NCBI GenBank assembly: GCA_963843745.1
Contig: CAWJLP010000013.1
Span: forward strand, 1-64,000
DNA: 64,000 bases
Direction: 5' to 3'
Source: Trebonia sp963843745
GTDB lineage: Bacteria > Actinomycetota > Actinomycetes > Streptosporangiales > Streptosporangiaceae
Below, piece after piece: positions 27,026-36,659 of the stretch; the stretch's first letter is position 1, and the number at the start of each line of letters is the position of its first letter. The position numbers and the translations under genes are program-made. The notes beneath the pieces were generated by a model. It was not told the origin of the DNA. It searched no databases and saw only the letters and a list, made by a program, of their open reading frames with translations.

Positions 27026-27583
27026 TCAGGAACAGCGCAGGACGGCCCAGACGGCCTTGCCGCGGCCCTCGATGGGCGACCAGCCCCAGACGTAGCTGAG
27101 CGCGCCGACGATCTGCAGTCCGCGGCCGCTCTCCCCCGTCCAGCCGGGAGCGCGCGGCGTGGGCGCCTCGTTGCTCGGATCGGTGACCGCCAGCATGACC
27201 TCGCCGACGCGGCGGAGCAGGCACAGCCGGAGCGCCGACGCCCCGGTCGCGCCACTGGCGACGGCCTGCGGCGCGGCGCGCAACCCGTGCCTGACGGCAT
27301 TCACGACGAGTTCGGCGATGATGAGTTCGGCATCGTCCGACAGGTACCCCAGGTCCCAGCACGTGAGCAGCTCACGGACAAACTGACGGGCAGTCCTCGC
27401 TTCCTCAGGAACCGGGCTCAGCGGCCGGGAGGTCACCGCGGGCGTTTCCCACCAAGCCGAAGGCACCGGCAGGAATTGCGGAGGAGAAGCGGACAGAGCT
27501 GGAATGCTGACAAGATCGTCCTCATCGTCCGGCTCGTAAGCAACCCTCAGGTGAGCCAACGCAACCGCTTTCTGCATCGTCAT
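27026..27583 (-). CDS. ATP-binding anti-sigma-factor-like protein (HATPase_c_2)
   Basis: An RsbW-like single-domain ATPase. The N box is AELIIAELVVNAVRHGL and the lid/G box region is DPSNEAPTPR, then GESGRGLQIVGALS. From the Met at 27583 it has 185 residues; an in-frame start at 27631 would add 16. Proteins of this kind are among the most numerous in Streptomyces-like genomes and often lie beside DUF397 and HTH-DUF5753 genes, as here. They may act as anti-sigma kinases, but the target is not visible. It converges on the conservon and is divergent from the DUF397 gene. Confidence 0.85.
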   Translation of the reverse strand: MTMQKAVALAHLRVAYEPDDEDDLVSIPALSASPPQFLPVPSAWWETPAVTSRPLSPVPEEARTARQFVRELLTCWDLGYLSDDAELIIAELVVNAVRHGLRAAPQAVASGATGASALRLCLLRRVGEVMLAVTDPSNEAPTPRAPGWTGESGRGLQIVGALSYVWGWSPIEGRGKAVWAVLRCS

Positions 27584-27770
27584 GGGGGCTGAAAAGCCTT
27601 GTCTGTCGCAGTATGTAGGTATGCCTTGCATGTATGTTGCCTGATATATTGTGCAAATGCAAGACCGGATGCACGTTCATTCGGCTCGTGCACCTGGGGT
27701 CTTGACACGGGGTTTGCTACGCACCGGCGGGGGTGCCGATCCGACCAAAACTACTTCACGTGATCAATAA

Positions 27771-27785
27771 ATCACTTTCGGTGAT
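27771..27785. promoter_or_regulatory. Dyad symmetric element upstream of the DUF397 gene
   Basis: ATCAC at 27771-27775 and GTGAT at 27781-27785 flank TTTCG. A further TGATC lies just upstream at 27761-27765. The surroundings are AT-rich for this genome and lie 50-80 bp before the DUF397 start. This is a candidate operator for the neighbouring HTH protein. Confidence 0.35.
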
Positions 27786-27836
27786 CTGACGACGGGGTAC
27801 CCCAGATCAAAGTCACGATGTGCCACTGGAAGGAAC

Positions 27837-28070
27837 ATGACGAACAGCTACAACGGCATTGCCGCCACCGCGCTCGACGATGTGACTTGGCAGAAGAGCC
27901 AGCACAGCAACCCCAACGGGGCCTGCGTGGAGGTCGCACTCCTGCCAGACGGCGAGATCGCCGTCCGCAACTCGCGCTTCCCCACCGGTCCGGCACTGGT
28001 CTACACCCGCGCCGAGATAGCCGCATTTCTCGCCGGGGCCAAAGCCGGCGAGTTCGATCATGTGCTCTGA
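27837..28070 (+). CDS. DUF397 small protein
   Basis: 77 residues with the standard DUF397 core: VTWQKSQHSNPNGACVEVALL, then EIAVRNSRFP and FLAGAKAGEFDHVL. In actinobacteria these proteins accompany HTH-DUF5753 regulators. In Streptomyces, such pairs include the WhiJ-type developmental loci and the Scr1/Scr2 pair described as toxin-antitoxin-like. GGAAGGA sits just before the ATG. The HTH partner begins 188 bp downstream on the same strand. Confidence 0.9.
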   Translation: MTNSYNGIAATALDDVTWQKSQHSNPNGACVEVALLPDGEIAVRNSRFPTGPALVYTRAEIAAFLAGAKAGEFDHVL

Positions 28071-28258
28071 TCGGGTCGTCAAGCAGCGCTCTAGCCGGCA
28101 CGGTAAGGCATCGCAATCGATCGCATAAAGCAACGGGGAATAACAGAACGTCTATTGAATTGTCACCTAGTCCCCTATCGCAAACGCATGCTCCCATGGG
28201 AAACTGGCCCATGCCCGCTCGTAACCTACGGGCTACTGACCAGTAACCAGGAGTAGCG

Positions 28259-29161
28259 ATGCTCTCGTCCGAGGACTCCGCGTGGGAGGTACCGCAGGCT
28301 CTGTTCGGACCGCGATCCGCGGGACCGACGGTGCAGCGACTCGTGCTTGGCGGGCACCTGCGGCGGCTCCGTGAGCAGGCTCATATCACCACGGAGCAGG
28401 CGGCCGGCGTTATCCGCGGCTCGCACTCCAAGATCAGCCGGATGGAGCACGGCCGGGTCGGCTTCAAGGAGCGGGACATCGCCGACCTGCTGACCATGTA
28501 CGGGGTCACCGACAGCGACGAGCGCGAGGCGCTGGTCAAGCTGGCCAGGGAGGCGAATACGCCGGGCTGGTGGCAGGGATACGCCGACATCCTGCCGCAC
28601 TGGGTCGAGCCGTATTTCGGGCTTGAGGCCGCGGCCTCGTTCATCCGCAACTACGAGCTTCAGTTCGTCCCCGGCCTGCTGCAGACCGAGGGCTACGCCC
28701 TGTCCCTGATCCGGCTGGGCAACGCTCCGACGGAGGAGGACGTGCAGCGCCGCGCGGAGGCCAGGATGTCCCGGCAGGACATCCTCCGCAGGGAGACGCC
28801 GCCGCGGGTGTGGGCCGTGGTGGACGAGGGCGCGCTACGCCGCCCGATCGGCGGCGAGAAGGTCATGCGCGAGCAGCTGAAGCACCTGATCGACATGTGC
28901 GACCATCCGGCCGTCACGCTGCAAGTCCTGCCGTTCCAGGTCGCCTCGCACCCCGCGATGGGCGGGCCGTTCACGATCCTGCGGTTCTCCGAGCCCGATC
29001 TGCGCGACGTCGTCTACATCGAGCAGCTGACGAGCGCCCTGTACCTCGACAAGCCCGCGGAGGTCGACAGCTACCTCGAGGTGATGGAGCAGCTCTGCCT
29101 GCAGGCCGAGCCCACGGCCAGGACACCTCAGATCCTCAAGGACGCGTTGAACAGCCTCTGA
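28259..29161 (+). CDS. HTH regulator with DUF5753 domain (WhiJ/Scr1 type)
   Basis: 300 residues. An XRE-type helix-turn-helix lies at about residues 28-85 (LRRLREQAHITTEQAAGVIRG, then SKISRMEHGRVGFKERDI). The DUF5753 domain follows with YFGLEAAASFIRNYELQFVPGLLQT, then EARMSRQDIL, a VVDEGALRRPIGG segment and DVVYIEQLTSALYLDKP. The ATG has CAGGAG upstream. It likely regulates itself and the adjacent DUF397 gene; the order DUF397 then HTH is reversed from the commonest arrangement. An efficient terminator follows. Confidence 0.92.
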   Translation: MLSSEDSAWEVPQALFGPRSAGPTVQRLVLGGHLRRLREQAHITTEQAAGVIRGSHSKISRMEHGRVGFKERDIADLLTMYGVTDSDEREALVKLAREANTPGWWQGYADILPHWVEPYFGLEAAASFIRNYELQFVPGLLQTEGYALSLIRLGNAPTEEDVQRRAEARMSRQDILRRETPPRVWAVVDEGALRRPIGGEKVMREQLKHLIDMCDHPAVTLQVLPFQVASHPAMGGPFTILRFSEPDLRDVVYIEQLTSALYLDKPAEVDSYLEVMEQLCLQAEPTARTPQILKDALNSL

Positions 29162-29184
29162 CTCGTCGCGGCCTCAAATGTGAA

Positions 29185-29213
29185 GGAGCCCCGGGCCTTA
29201 GGCCCGGGGCTCC
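29185..29213. terminator. Strong bidirectional hairpin terminator
   Basis: GGAGCCCCGGGCC at 29185-29197 and its exact reverse complement at 29201-29213 flank the 3-base loop TTA. It lies between the convergent HTH gene (stop 29161) and the permease gene (stop 29227) and can serve both. There is no T-run, which is usual for actinobacterial terminators. Confidence 0.8.
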
Positions 29214-29226
29214 TCTGCTCAGCCGC

Positions 29227-30792
29227 TTAGGACTCGTCGGGCACGAGCGTCGGGGTGCTCCTCGTCAGGGTCTGCTTGCGGAAGTACGCCGGGTAGGCGA
29301 ACCGCATGTAGAAGGCGACGAGGAAGCCGACCAGCGCGGCCACGAAGGCGATCACGAAGGTCCCGCCGACCACCCAGTCCAGGCCGGGGATCGTCCACGA
29401 CGTGTAGCTGTTCCCGGTCGCCACGTCCCAGTCCAGCCACAGGCTCCACCCGCCGAAGAAGTACATCATCAGGCCGCCGAGCAGGGGCAGGATGCCCTGC
29501 ATCCACAGGTTGCGCGCGCTCGAGGTCAGATTCTTGCGGTAGTACCAGGCGCAGGCGAACCCGGTGAGGCCGTAGTAGAACGCGATGTACAGGCCGATCG
29601 CGGTCACCGCGTCGGCGATCACGTTGCCGCCGGACAGGTAGTTGAAGGGGATGTACAGCGCGATCGAGATGGCGCCCATCACGATCGTCGAGACCGTCGG
29701 GGTGAGGTAGCGCGGGTGCATCTTCGCGAACGCGGGGGGCAGCGCCTTGTAGGCCGCCATCGAGAGGGTCGTGCGCGCCGTCGGCAGGATCGTGGTCTGG
29801 GTCGACGCCGCCGCCGAGCTGAGCACCATCAGGATCAGCAGCCGGGCGAGGAAGGTCCCGAAGCCCGAGGTGCCGAACACCGCGTTGCCGAGCACCGATA
29901 TAACGTCGCTGGAGTTGTTGGGGTTGCCCAGGCCGATGCCTGTTGTCCCGATGCCGGCGAACGACTGGGCGGCGAGGATCACGATCACGTAGGTGACGAG
30001 CAGGATGACCGTGGACAGGATCGCGGCCCGCCCCGGCGTCTTCTCCTTGTCCCTGGTCTCCTCGTTGATCGCGACCGCGGTGTCCCAGCCCCAGTAGATG
30101 AACAGCATCAGGACCAGGCCGCCGACGAACGCGGAGAAGCTCGAGATGTGGAACGGGTTGAACCAGGAGATCGTCGGTGTCAGCGAGCCCGCCGGGTGGT
30201 TCCCGGTGCCCACCCGCGTAAGCGCCGTTATCGAGAACACCAGCAGCATGACGATCTCCACGCCGAGCAGCACCCGCTGGAACCTCGCGGAGACCTCGAT
30301 TCCCCGGTAGCAGATGTAGGTCATCGAGACGATCCACATCACGCCCACGAACAGCACCCAGCCGTTCGTCGGGTTGCTGCCGATGCCGTCAGCGCCGAAC
30401 AGCAGGAAGACGTACTGCCCCGCGATCTGCGCCAGGCTGGCCATGACCAGGATGTCGGCGGCGACAATCGCCCAGCCGCCCGCCCAGCCGGTGCGCGGGC
30501 CGAACGCCCGGGCCGCCCAGGTGAACGTGGTGCCGCAATCCGGGTCCGCCTTGTTCAGCTCGCTGTACCCGATCGACGTCAGGAATATCGGGACGAAGGC
30601 GAGCAGCGCGACGACCGGGGCGCCGAGACCCACCACGGCGACGATGAGCCCGAGCGTGGCCGCCAGGCTGTACGCCGGTGCTGTCGAGGCGACACCTATG
30701 ACGATGCTGGACACGAGGCCGAGCGCGCCAGACTTAAGGCCTTTGTCCAGCTGCTGTTCGACGATCGTCGGCGCTCCCTCTGCAGTCGCCAT
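29227..30792 (-). CDS. APC-family amino acid/polyamine permease
   Basis: A 521-residue transporter with about twelve membrane spans. The first span region, GLVSSIVIGVASTAPAYSLAATLG, matches the APC signature with an unwound helix 1. GYSELNKADPDCGTTFTWAARAFGP is the conserved loop between helices 2 and 3. It resembles actinobacterial APC permeases found beside amine or purine catabolic genes. The substrate is not deducible. It is divergent from the cox operon, and the 278-bp shared region contains a dyad and a tandem duplication. Confidence 0.9.
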   Translation of the reverse strand: MATAEGAPTIVEQQLDKGLKSGALGLVSSIVIGVASTAPAYSLAATLGLIVAVVGLGAPVVALLAFVPIFLTSIGYSELNKADPDCGTTFTWAARAFGPRTGWAGGWAIVAADILVMASLAQIAGQYVFLLFGADGIGSNPTNGWVLFVGVMWIVSMTYICYRGIEVSARFQRVLLGVEIVMLLVFSITALTRVGTGNHPAGSLTPTISWFNPFHISSFSAFVGGLVLMLFIYWGWDTAVAINEETRDKEKTPGRAAILSTVILLVTYVIVILAAQSFAGIGTTGIGLGNPNNSSDVISVLGNAVFGTSGFGTFLARLLILMVLSSAAASTQTTILPTARTTLSMAAYKALPPAFAKMHPRYLTPTVSTIVMGAISIALYIPFNYLSGGNVIADAVTAIGLYIAFYYGLTGFACAWYYRKNLTSSARNLWMQGILPLLGGLMMYFFGGWSLWLDWDVATGNSYTSWTIPGLDWVVGGTFVIAFVAALVGFLVAFYMRFAYPAYFRKQTLTRSTPTLVPDES

Positions 30793-30936
30793 GCGGCACC
30801 CCTCTCTCCGAGATAGCTACGGTTTTAGCACAAAATGTCCGCAAAAACGGGGTATTCCGTGGGAACAGGGTAGTCCAACATCGGAAATAGCAGAACCACC
30901 GCAGGCCTCAGTTTGATCAACCTCTCTAGCAGCAGT

Positions 30937-30951
30937 AGGAACACTGTTCCT
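30937..30951. promoter_or_regulatory. Dyad symmetric site between permease and cox operon
   Basis: AGGAAC at 30937-30942 and GTTCCT at 30946-30951 flank ACT. It lies centrally between the divergent permease and coxS genes and could be an operator controlling either or both. No regulator gene is adjacent. Confidence 0.35.
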
Positions 30952-31022
30952 TCCAAAAGGCGGCCTGACCTGCGATAAGAGGGTCTGGTGCTGCCTCCGG
31001 TAGCCGTTCTACGGTGATCTCA

Positions 31023-31062
31023 CGCGCATCTGCCACGGCAAGCGCGCATCTGCCACGGCAAG
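31023..31062 (+). repeat. 20-bp tandem duplication ending at the coxS ribosome site
   Basis: CGCGCATCTGCCACGGCAAG occurs twice head to tail, at 31023-31042 and 31043-31062. The last bases of the second copy plus the following GAGG make AAGGAGG, the coxS Shine-Dalgarno sequence. The first copy ends AAGCGC and lacks it. Confidence 0.9.
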
Positions 31063-31070
31063 GAGGCCGT

Positions 31071-31534
31071 ATGAAGATTACCGTGAACGTCGACGGCGTG
31101 CGTTACGACAACGACGTCGAACCCCGCTTGCTCCTTGTGCACTACCTGAGAGAGCAAGCGGGACGTACCGGCACGCCCATCGGCTGCGACACTTCAAACT
31201 GCGGTGCCTGCACCGTGCTGATGAACGGGGTGTCGGTGAAGAGTTGCTCCGTGCTCGCCGTGCAAGCCGACGGGGCGGAGATCACCACGATACAAGGGCT
31301 GGGCAACGGGACAGCGCATCCGCTGCAGGATGCGTTCCACGAGGAGCACGCGCTGCAGTGCGGGTATTGCACCCCGGGAATGATCATCGCCGCGGCCGAC
31401 CTGCTGCGGGATAACCCGAATCCGACCGAGCAGGAGGTCAGGGACGGCCTGGAAGGCAACCTGTGCCGCTGCACCGGGTACCAGAACATCGTCAGGGCGG
31501 TATTGAAGGCCGCCGGCCGCGCGGAGGTGACCGC

Positions 31535-31538
<4 letters not shown>
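31071..31538 (+). CDS. coxS: Xanthine-dehydrogenase/CODH-type small subunit, 2x[2Fe-2S]
   Basis: 155 residues. The N-terminal plant-ferredoxin-like cluster is CDTSNCGACTVLMNG with a further Cys after it. The C-terminal cluster is CGYCTPGMI and CRCTGYQNI. It passes electrons from the molybdenum site in the large subunit to FAD in the medium subunit. It begins MKITVNVDGVRYDN and has AAGGAGG 4-5 bases before its ATG region. Its stop overlaps the coxL start by 4 bp. Confidence 0.95.
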
Positions 31539-33891
<2,353 letters not shown>

Positions 33892-33895
<4 letters not shown>

Positions 33896-34749
33896 TCCCG
33901 GCGAAGTTCGACTACGTACGGCCTTCTTCTGTCGACGAGGCGGTGCGGGCGCTCGCCTCAGGCGGCGACGACGCCAAGGTGATCGCGGGCGGCCAGTCGC
34001 TGCTGCCGCTGCTCCGGCTGCGGCTCGCCTACCCGGAGCGACTCGTCGACCTGGGCGGGCTCGACGAGCTGCGCGGCGTGCGGGACGACGGGGACGCCCT
34101 GGAGATCGGCGCGATGACCACGCACTACGAGCTGACCAGGAACCCGCTGGTAAAGGAGCACTGCGGCCTGCTCGCCGAGACCGCGGCGCTGATCGCGGAC
34201 CCGGCGGTCCGGCACCGCGGCACGCTCGGCGGCTCGCTGGCGCACGCCGACCCGGCCGGGGACCTGCCCGCGGTCATCGCGACGCTCGACGCGACGCTGG
34301 TCGCCCGCGGGCCCTCGGGTTTGCGGACGATCAAGCCGGCGGACTTCTTCGTCAACTACCTGACCACGACGCTGGCGCCCGAGGAGATCCTCGTCGCGGT
34401 CCGGGTGCCCAAGCTCGACGGCTGGGGCTACCGCTACGAGAAGTTCCACGTCACCGCCCAGGCGTGGGCAATCGTCGGGGTCGCCGCGGTGGCGCGCCGC
34501 TCTAACGGGCACGTCGCGGAGGCGCGGGTCGGGCTCACCAACATGGGCTCGGTGCCGGTGCGCGCGGCGGCCGTCGAGGCCGCGGCGTCAGGCGCCGAGG
34601 CGTCGACTGCCGCTCTCTCGGCGGCGGCGGCGCACGCCGACGAGGGCACCAGCCCGCCGAGCGACCTGCGGGCCGCCGCGGACTACCGCAGGCACCTGGC
34701 CCGGGTCCTCACCAGCCGGGCGCTCGCCGCGGCGGCTGGCGCGTCCTGA
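33892..34749 (+). CDS. coxM: CODH-type FAD-binding medium subunit
   Basis: 285 residues. The FAD-binding loops are VIAGGQSLLPLLRLRLA and HRGTLGGSLAHADPAGDLPA, both typical of CoxM/CutM. It accepts electrons from the iron-sulfur subunit and transfers them to an external acceptor. It starts with an ATG that overlaps the coxL stop by 4 bp, so coxSLM are translationally coupled. A perfect 30-bp palindrome follows the stop, before coxG. Confidence 0.95.
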
Positions 34750-34770
34750 CCTGGTGTTGCTCGCTAGTCT

Positions 34771-34800
34771 GGGCTGCGGCCTGCCGGCAGGCCGCAGCCC
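34771..34800. terminator. Perfect 30-bp palindrome between coxM and coxG
   Basis: GGGCTGCGGCCTGCC at 34771-34785 is followed directly by its exact reverse complement at 34786-34800. In RNA it would make a very stable hairpin 21 bp after coxM. It could terminate or protect the coxSLM transcript, or set a lower level for coxG. The absence of any spacer also fits a protein-binding site. Confidence 0.65.
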
Positions 34801-34860
34801 GGACCGGTCGTGCACATAGAATGCTGACCTAGCAGCGAACCAGGCAGAAAGTAGTGACGA

Positions 34861-35613
34861 ATGGCCATTGAGCTTGACAACTCGTTCACCGTCCCCGTGC
34901 CGCCCGAGCAGGCCTGGGATGTCCTGCTTGACGTCGAGCGGATCGCGCCGTGCATGCCGGGCGCCAGCGTTACCTCGGTCGAGGGAGATGAGATCGCGGG
35001 CCAGGTCAAGGTCAAGCTGGGCCCGCTCTCGCTGAGCTATAAGGGCACCGCCAAGTTCACCGAGAAGGACCCCGCCACCCACACGATCGCCATCCAGGCG
35101 ACGGGCAAGGAGACCCGCGGGGCGGGCACCGCCTCGGCGACCGTGCACGCCAGCCTGAAGCCAGACGACGCCGAGGGCCAGACGACGGTGTCCATCCACA
35201 CATCGCTGAACGTCACCGGCCGCCCCGCCCAGTTCGGCCGGAGCCTGCTGCCCGAGGTGAGCGGCAAGCTCATCGACCAGTTCGCCGCCAACCTGGCGGC
35301 GCTGATCGACAGCACGAGCCGCCCGGCCGAGACCGGTGCCGATGCCGCGCCCGCGCCCGCGCCAGCCCAGGATGCGGCGGCGACGGGTGATGCCGCCAGC
35401 GCGGCGACGGCTGTCGGAACCGCGGCCGCGACGCAGGCCACCGCGGCGCCAGCACAGCCCGTGGCGCAGCTGCAGCAGGAGGACTCGCTCAACCTGATCA
35501 AGCTGGTCGGCGGCCCGGTACTGAAGCGGGTCCTCCCGGTCGTGCTGGGGGCCGCGCTGATCGCCATCTTCCTTCGCCCCATCCGCAACCTGTTCAGCCG
35601 CTCGAAGTCCTAA
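34861..35613 (+). CDS. coxG: CoxG-like SRPBCC protein with C-terminal membrane anchor
   Basis: 250 residues. Residues 1-150 form the CoxG SRPBCC domain (FTVPVPPEQAWDVLLDVERIA, then CMPGASV and GPLSLSYKGTA). An Ala/Pro/Thr-rich linker follows. The end is a hydrophobic helix (VLPVVLGAALIAIFLRPI) with basic residues after it, which would anchor the protein in the membrane. CoxG has been linked to attaching CO dehydrogenase to the membrane in other bacteria, so the anchor makes sense here. It probably belongs to the coxSLM transcription unit but lies 112 bp behind it, after a palindrome. Confidence 0.92.
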   Translation: MAIELDNSFTVPVPPEQAWDVLLDVERIAPCMPGASVTSVEGDEIAGQVKVKLGPLSLSYKGTAKFTEKDPATHTIAIQATGKETRGAGTASATVHASLKPDDAEGQTTVSIHTSLNVTGRPAQFGRSLLPEVSGKLIDQFAANLAALIDSTSRPAETGADAAPAPAPAQDAAATGDAASAATAVGTAAATQATAAPAQPVAQLQQEDSLNLIKLVGGPVLKRVLPVVLGAALIAIFLRPIRNLFSRSKS

Positions 35614-35661
35614 CCGCGCCGGGCGCCACGGGCGCCCGGCGGGGAGCATGGATGCTCAGCC

Positions 35662-35763
35662 CCACTTTGCACACGGCATGACCACATGTGACCGGTCACG
35701 CAACCGAAAAGTGGTCACGGCGTATGCAAAGTCCGCAGAAGTGGTTGGTGTGATCAGTGGTGA
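35662..35763. repeat. Long hairpin element, copy 1
   Basis: A 22-bp arm at 35664-35685 (ACTTTG ... ATGACCAC) pairs with 35711-35732 (GTGGTCAC ... CAAAGT) with three mismatches. The 25-base loop contains the perfect palindrome GTGACCGGTCAC at 35688-35699 and ends in AAAA. After the hairpin comes TTGGTGTGATCAGTGG (from 35745). A second copy begins 175 bp to the right. The whole lies between coxG and rimI with no coding frame. It could be a miniature mobile element, a structured RNA or a regulatory site. Confidence 0.8.
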
Positions 35764-35836
35764 GTCGCGTCGGCGCTCCAGCAGGCCTCACCGACCTCGC
35801 GCACCTCATGGGTTTCGCCGCGCTAGATACCTAGGG

Positions 35837-35936
35837 CCACTTTGTAGACGCCATGACCACAATCAGGGGTCTAAGGGCGCCAAAAGTGGTCACCACGTCC
35901 ACAAAGGCAACGGGGGAGGCTGGTGTGACCAGTGGG
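35837..35936. repeat. Long hairpin element, copy 2
   Basis: The left arm at 35839-35860 (ACTTTG ... ATGACCAC) pairs with 35886-35906 (GTGGTCAC ... CAAAG) with about four mismatches, around a 25-base loop that also ends in AAAA. The tail CTGGTGTGACCAGTGG (from 35920) matches copy 1. Loop sequence differs from copy 1, while arms and tail are conserved. At the seventh arm position copy 1 has a C-G pair and copy 2 a T-A pair, a compensatory change. Confidence 0.8.
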
Positions 35937-35953
35937 GTTCGCCGGAGATGACC

Positions 35954-35983
35954 GTGCTGCCGTCCGGCCCGGGACGGCAGCAC
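35954..35983. terminator. Hairpin at the rimI 3' end
   Basis: GTGCTGCCGTCC at 35954-35965 and its exact reverse complement at 35972-35983 flank GGCCCG. It lies 12 bp beyond the rimI stop codon (35996) in the minus direction and is the likely terminator of that operon. It could also stop transcripts entering from the cox side. Confidence 0.75.
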
Positions 35984-35995
35984 CGGTACGACTGG

Positions 35996-36598
35996 TCAGC
36001 GCAGCAGGTCCTTGCGCATCACTATCGCGTTCACCCCGGAGGGCTGGTAGTAGCCGCGGCGCACGCCGATCTCCTCGAACCCGCGCCGCAGGTACAGGCC
36101 GCGGGCCCGCGGGTTGTCCTCGCGGACCTCGAGGAAGACCTCGGCGCAGCCGCGCTCGGCGGCCGCGGCGATCAGCGCGCCGAGCAGCGCGGAGCCGATG
36201 CCACGACCCCAGTACTCCTGGGCAACCGCGATGGTCAGCACGTCGGCCTGGGTGCCGCCGGGAACGAACATCAGTCCGGCATACCCGGCCATGGCGCGCG
36301 CGCCGGCCGCGGGCGGCGAGCCGTCAGCCTCGGCGATCAGGTACAGCCGGTTCTGCGGCGGCTGGCCGACCTCTTCGGCGAACATCCGCGCGGTCCACGG
36401 GTCGTCAGGGAACAGATCGTGTTCCAGGGCGAGCACGTCAACCAGGTCCGCGGGCACCATGCGGCGCAGCCGGATCCCTGACCCGACAGCGGGGCCAGGC
36501 TGTCCCCCAGGACCGCCAGGACCGCCAGGGCCGACCGGGTCGGCCGAGCCTGGCGCCCGGGCCATCCTTAGCCTGTCGCGCCACCTGCTGGTCGTCAC
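35996..36598 (-). CDS. rimI: RimI-type protein N-acetyltransferase (GNAT)
   Basis: RimI acetylates the N-terminal Ala of ribosomal protein bS18. The GNAT domain covers about residues 40-200: IRLRRMVPADLVDVLALEHDLF, VLTIAVAQEYWGRGIGSALL (acetyl-CoA loop), then LEVREDNPRARGLYLRRGF and GYYQPSGVNAIVMRKDL, the RimI-typical end. A Pro/Gly-rich 40-residue leader is extra; an in-frame ATG at 36565 would remove 11 residues of it. RimI usually follows tsaE and tsaB in actinobacteria; neither is in this window. Confidence 0.88.
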   Translation of the reverse strand: MTTSRWRDRLRMARAPGSADPVGPGGPGGPGGQPGPAVGSGIRLRRMVPADLVDVLALEHDLFPDDPWTARMFAEEVGQPPQNRLYLIAEADGSPPAAGARAMAGYAGLMFVPGGTQADVLTIAVAQEYWGRGIGSALLGALIAAAAERGCAEVFLEVREDNPRARGLYLRRGFEEIGVRRGYYQPSGVNAIVMRKDLLR

Positions 36599-36659
36599 CG
36601 CGCTACCAATCCGAGCAGCACGACCTCGAGGGTAGCCGACGCGGGGCCGCCATGGCGGC

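Noticed and set aside
27600..27730. TTGACA at 27702 as a -35 box for the DUF397 gene
   Set aside because: No acceptable -10 sequence occurs 16-19 bp downstream, and it lies 130 bp from the start.
27837..29161. Classical toxin-antitoxin system
   Set aside because: DUF397 plus HTH-DUF5753 pairs have been discussed as toxin-antitoxin-like, but the 188-bp gap, the reversed order and the adjacent ATPase fit a regulatory set equally well; nothing in the sequence shows toxicity.
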